A stretch of DNA of 64,000 nucleotides from an uncultured Sinobacteraceae bacterium (lineage in GTDB: Bacteria; Pseudomonadota; Gammaproteobacteria; Steroidobacterales; Steroidobacteraceae), in the NCBI GenBank assembly GCA_937902995.1, contig CALEKY010000139.1:1-64000 (forward strand), read 5' to 3'. This document shows positions 63,736-64,000 of this stretch, piece after piece. The notes under the pieces were generated by a model. It saw nothing but the letters and a program-made list of their open reading frames with translations, did not search any database and had not been told where the DNA came from. Made by a program: the position numbers and the translations under genes. Position 1 is the first letter of the stretch. Each line of letters begins with the position of its first letter.

Positions 63736-64000
63736 CGACACGCGCGCTCACCCGAGGCGGGCTCAAGCTCGACACCCACAAGCGGCGCTCGACGACGCAC
63801 CCGTTGCGTGCTGCGACGACGCCCGAAGTGCTCGTGCTCTCCGTCGATCAGCACGCCGGTTCGCCTGCGGTACCCATCGTAAAACCCGGCGACCGAGTTC
63901 TACGCGGCCAACCGATTGCCGAACCCGGCCACGGTGTGAGTGCATGGCTTCACTCGCCGGTTTCCGGAATCGTGCGAACCATCGAGCCGCGGCCGTCCGC
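63732..64000 (+). CDS. rsxC: Electron transport complex subunit RsxC/RnfC, N-terminal fragment
   Basis: The first 89 codons of RnfC/RsxC; the rest lies beyond the window. The N-terminal barrel-sandwich part is recognisable: RGGLKLDTHKRRST, then VPIVKPGDRVLRGQPIAEPG and WLHSPVSGIVRTIEPRP, which form the conserved hybrid fold ahead of the NADH/FMN domain. It starts by ATGA overlap with rsxB. Confidence 0.9.
   Translation, partial: MTTRALTRGGLKLDTHKRRSTTHPLRAATTPEVLVLSVDQHAGSPAVPIVKPGDRVLRGQPIAEPGHGVSAWLHSPVSGIVRTIEPRPS

Overview
The window reads as chromosome of a high-GC gammaproteobacterium. Several gene orders are classic for that class: nnr-tsaE-amiC-mutL-miaA-hfq-hflX-hflK, pcnB-folK-panBC, lptFG divergent from pepA-holC-valS, hda-DUF2066 divergent from purMN, and apbC-metG-rsxABC. 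MutL carries an endonuclease motif, as in Pseudomonas-type lineages without MutH. By inference the organism lies in or near the Nevskiales/Steroidobacterales/Xanthomonadales part of the class. I see no phage, no insertion sequence with a transposase and no CRISPR array. One tRNA gene is present.

Layout. 0-8 kb: leftward RNA/tRNA modification, repair and envelope superoperon. 8-14 kb: queG, then a leftward pantothenate/folate/poly(A) polymerase run, then tRNA-Glu(CTC) followed by a tRNA-like structured repeat. 14-15.5 kb: a hypothetical two-domain protein and a 550-bp spacer holding a minus-strand small-RNA candidate. 15.5-20 kb: Gld-type ABC exporter (gldA, gldF, gldG, DUF4340). 20-26 kb: RDD protein, lptG, lptF, pepA, holC, thioesterase, TSUP permease. 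26-34.5 kb: valS, the MoxR/DUF58/transglutaminase trio, an MFS transporter. 34.6-43.3 kb: prfC, then an accessory islet with a nicotinamidase-DUF302 fusion, a GroEL paralog without GGM tail or groES, a Trp/His-rich lipoprotein, a second-type FtsH and an aminoglycoside-phosphotransferase-like protein. 43.4-54.8 kb: housekeeping (rimI, uracil-DNA glycosylase, pssA, lytic transglycosylase, acyP, wrbA, hda, CDP-alcohol phosphatidyltransferase, purM, purN, dcd, apbC). 55-60.3 kb: a HEAT-repeat Ser/Thr kinase followed by two PilT-type ATPases. 60.5-64 kb: metG and the start of rsxABC, cut by the window edge.

Two things stand out. First, a family of 7-bp tandem repeats recurs at seven places. (AGGCTGA)n arrays are joined to a GC-rich hairpin and a short CGACTCA-like tail. 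(GCCCCRA)n arrays occur as inverted pairs about 220-245 bp apart, and once inside the metG reading frame. Repeat units supply the stop codon of one PilT gene and touch that of the kinase. Second, the HEAT-repeat kinase with two pilus-retraction-type ATPases, away from other pilus genes, looks like a regulated motor module. A minus-strand RNA candidate with promoter, overlapping palindromes and strong terminator (about 14,923-15,116) is the best non-coding lead.

All assignments come from reading the sequence and its translations. No database search was run.
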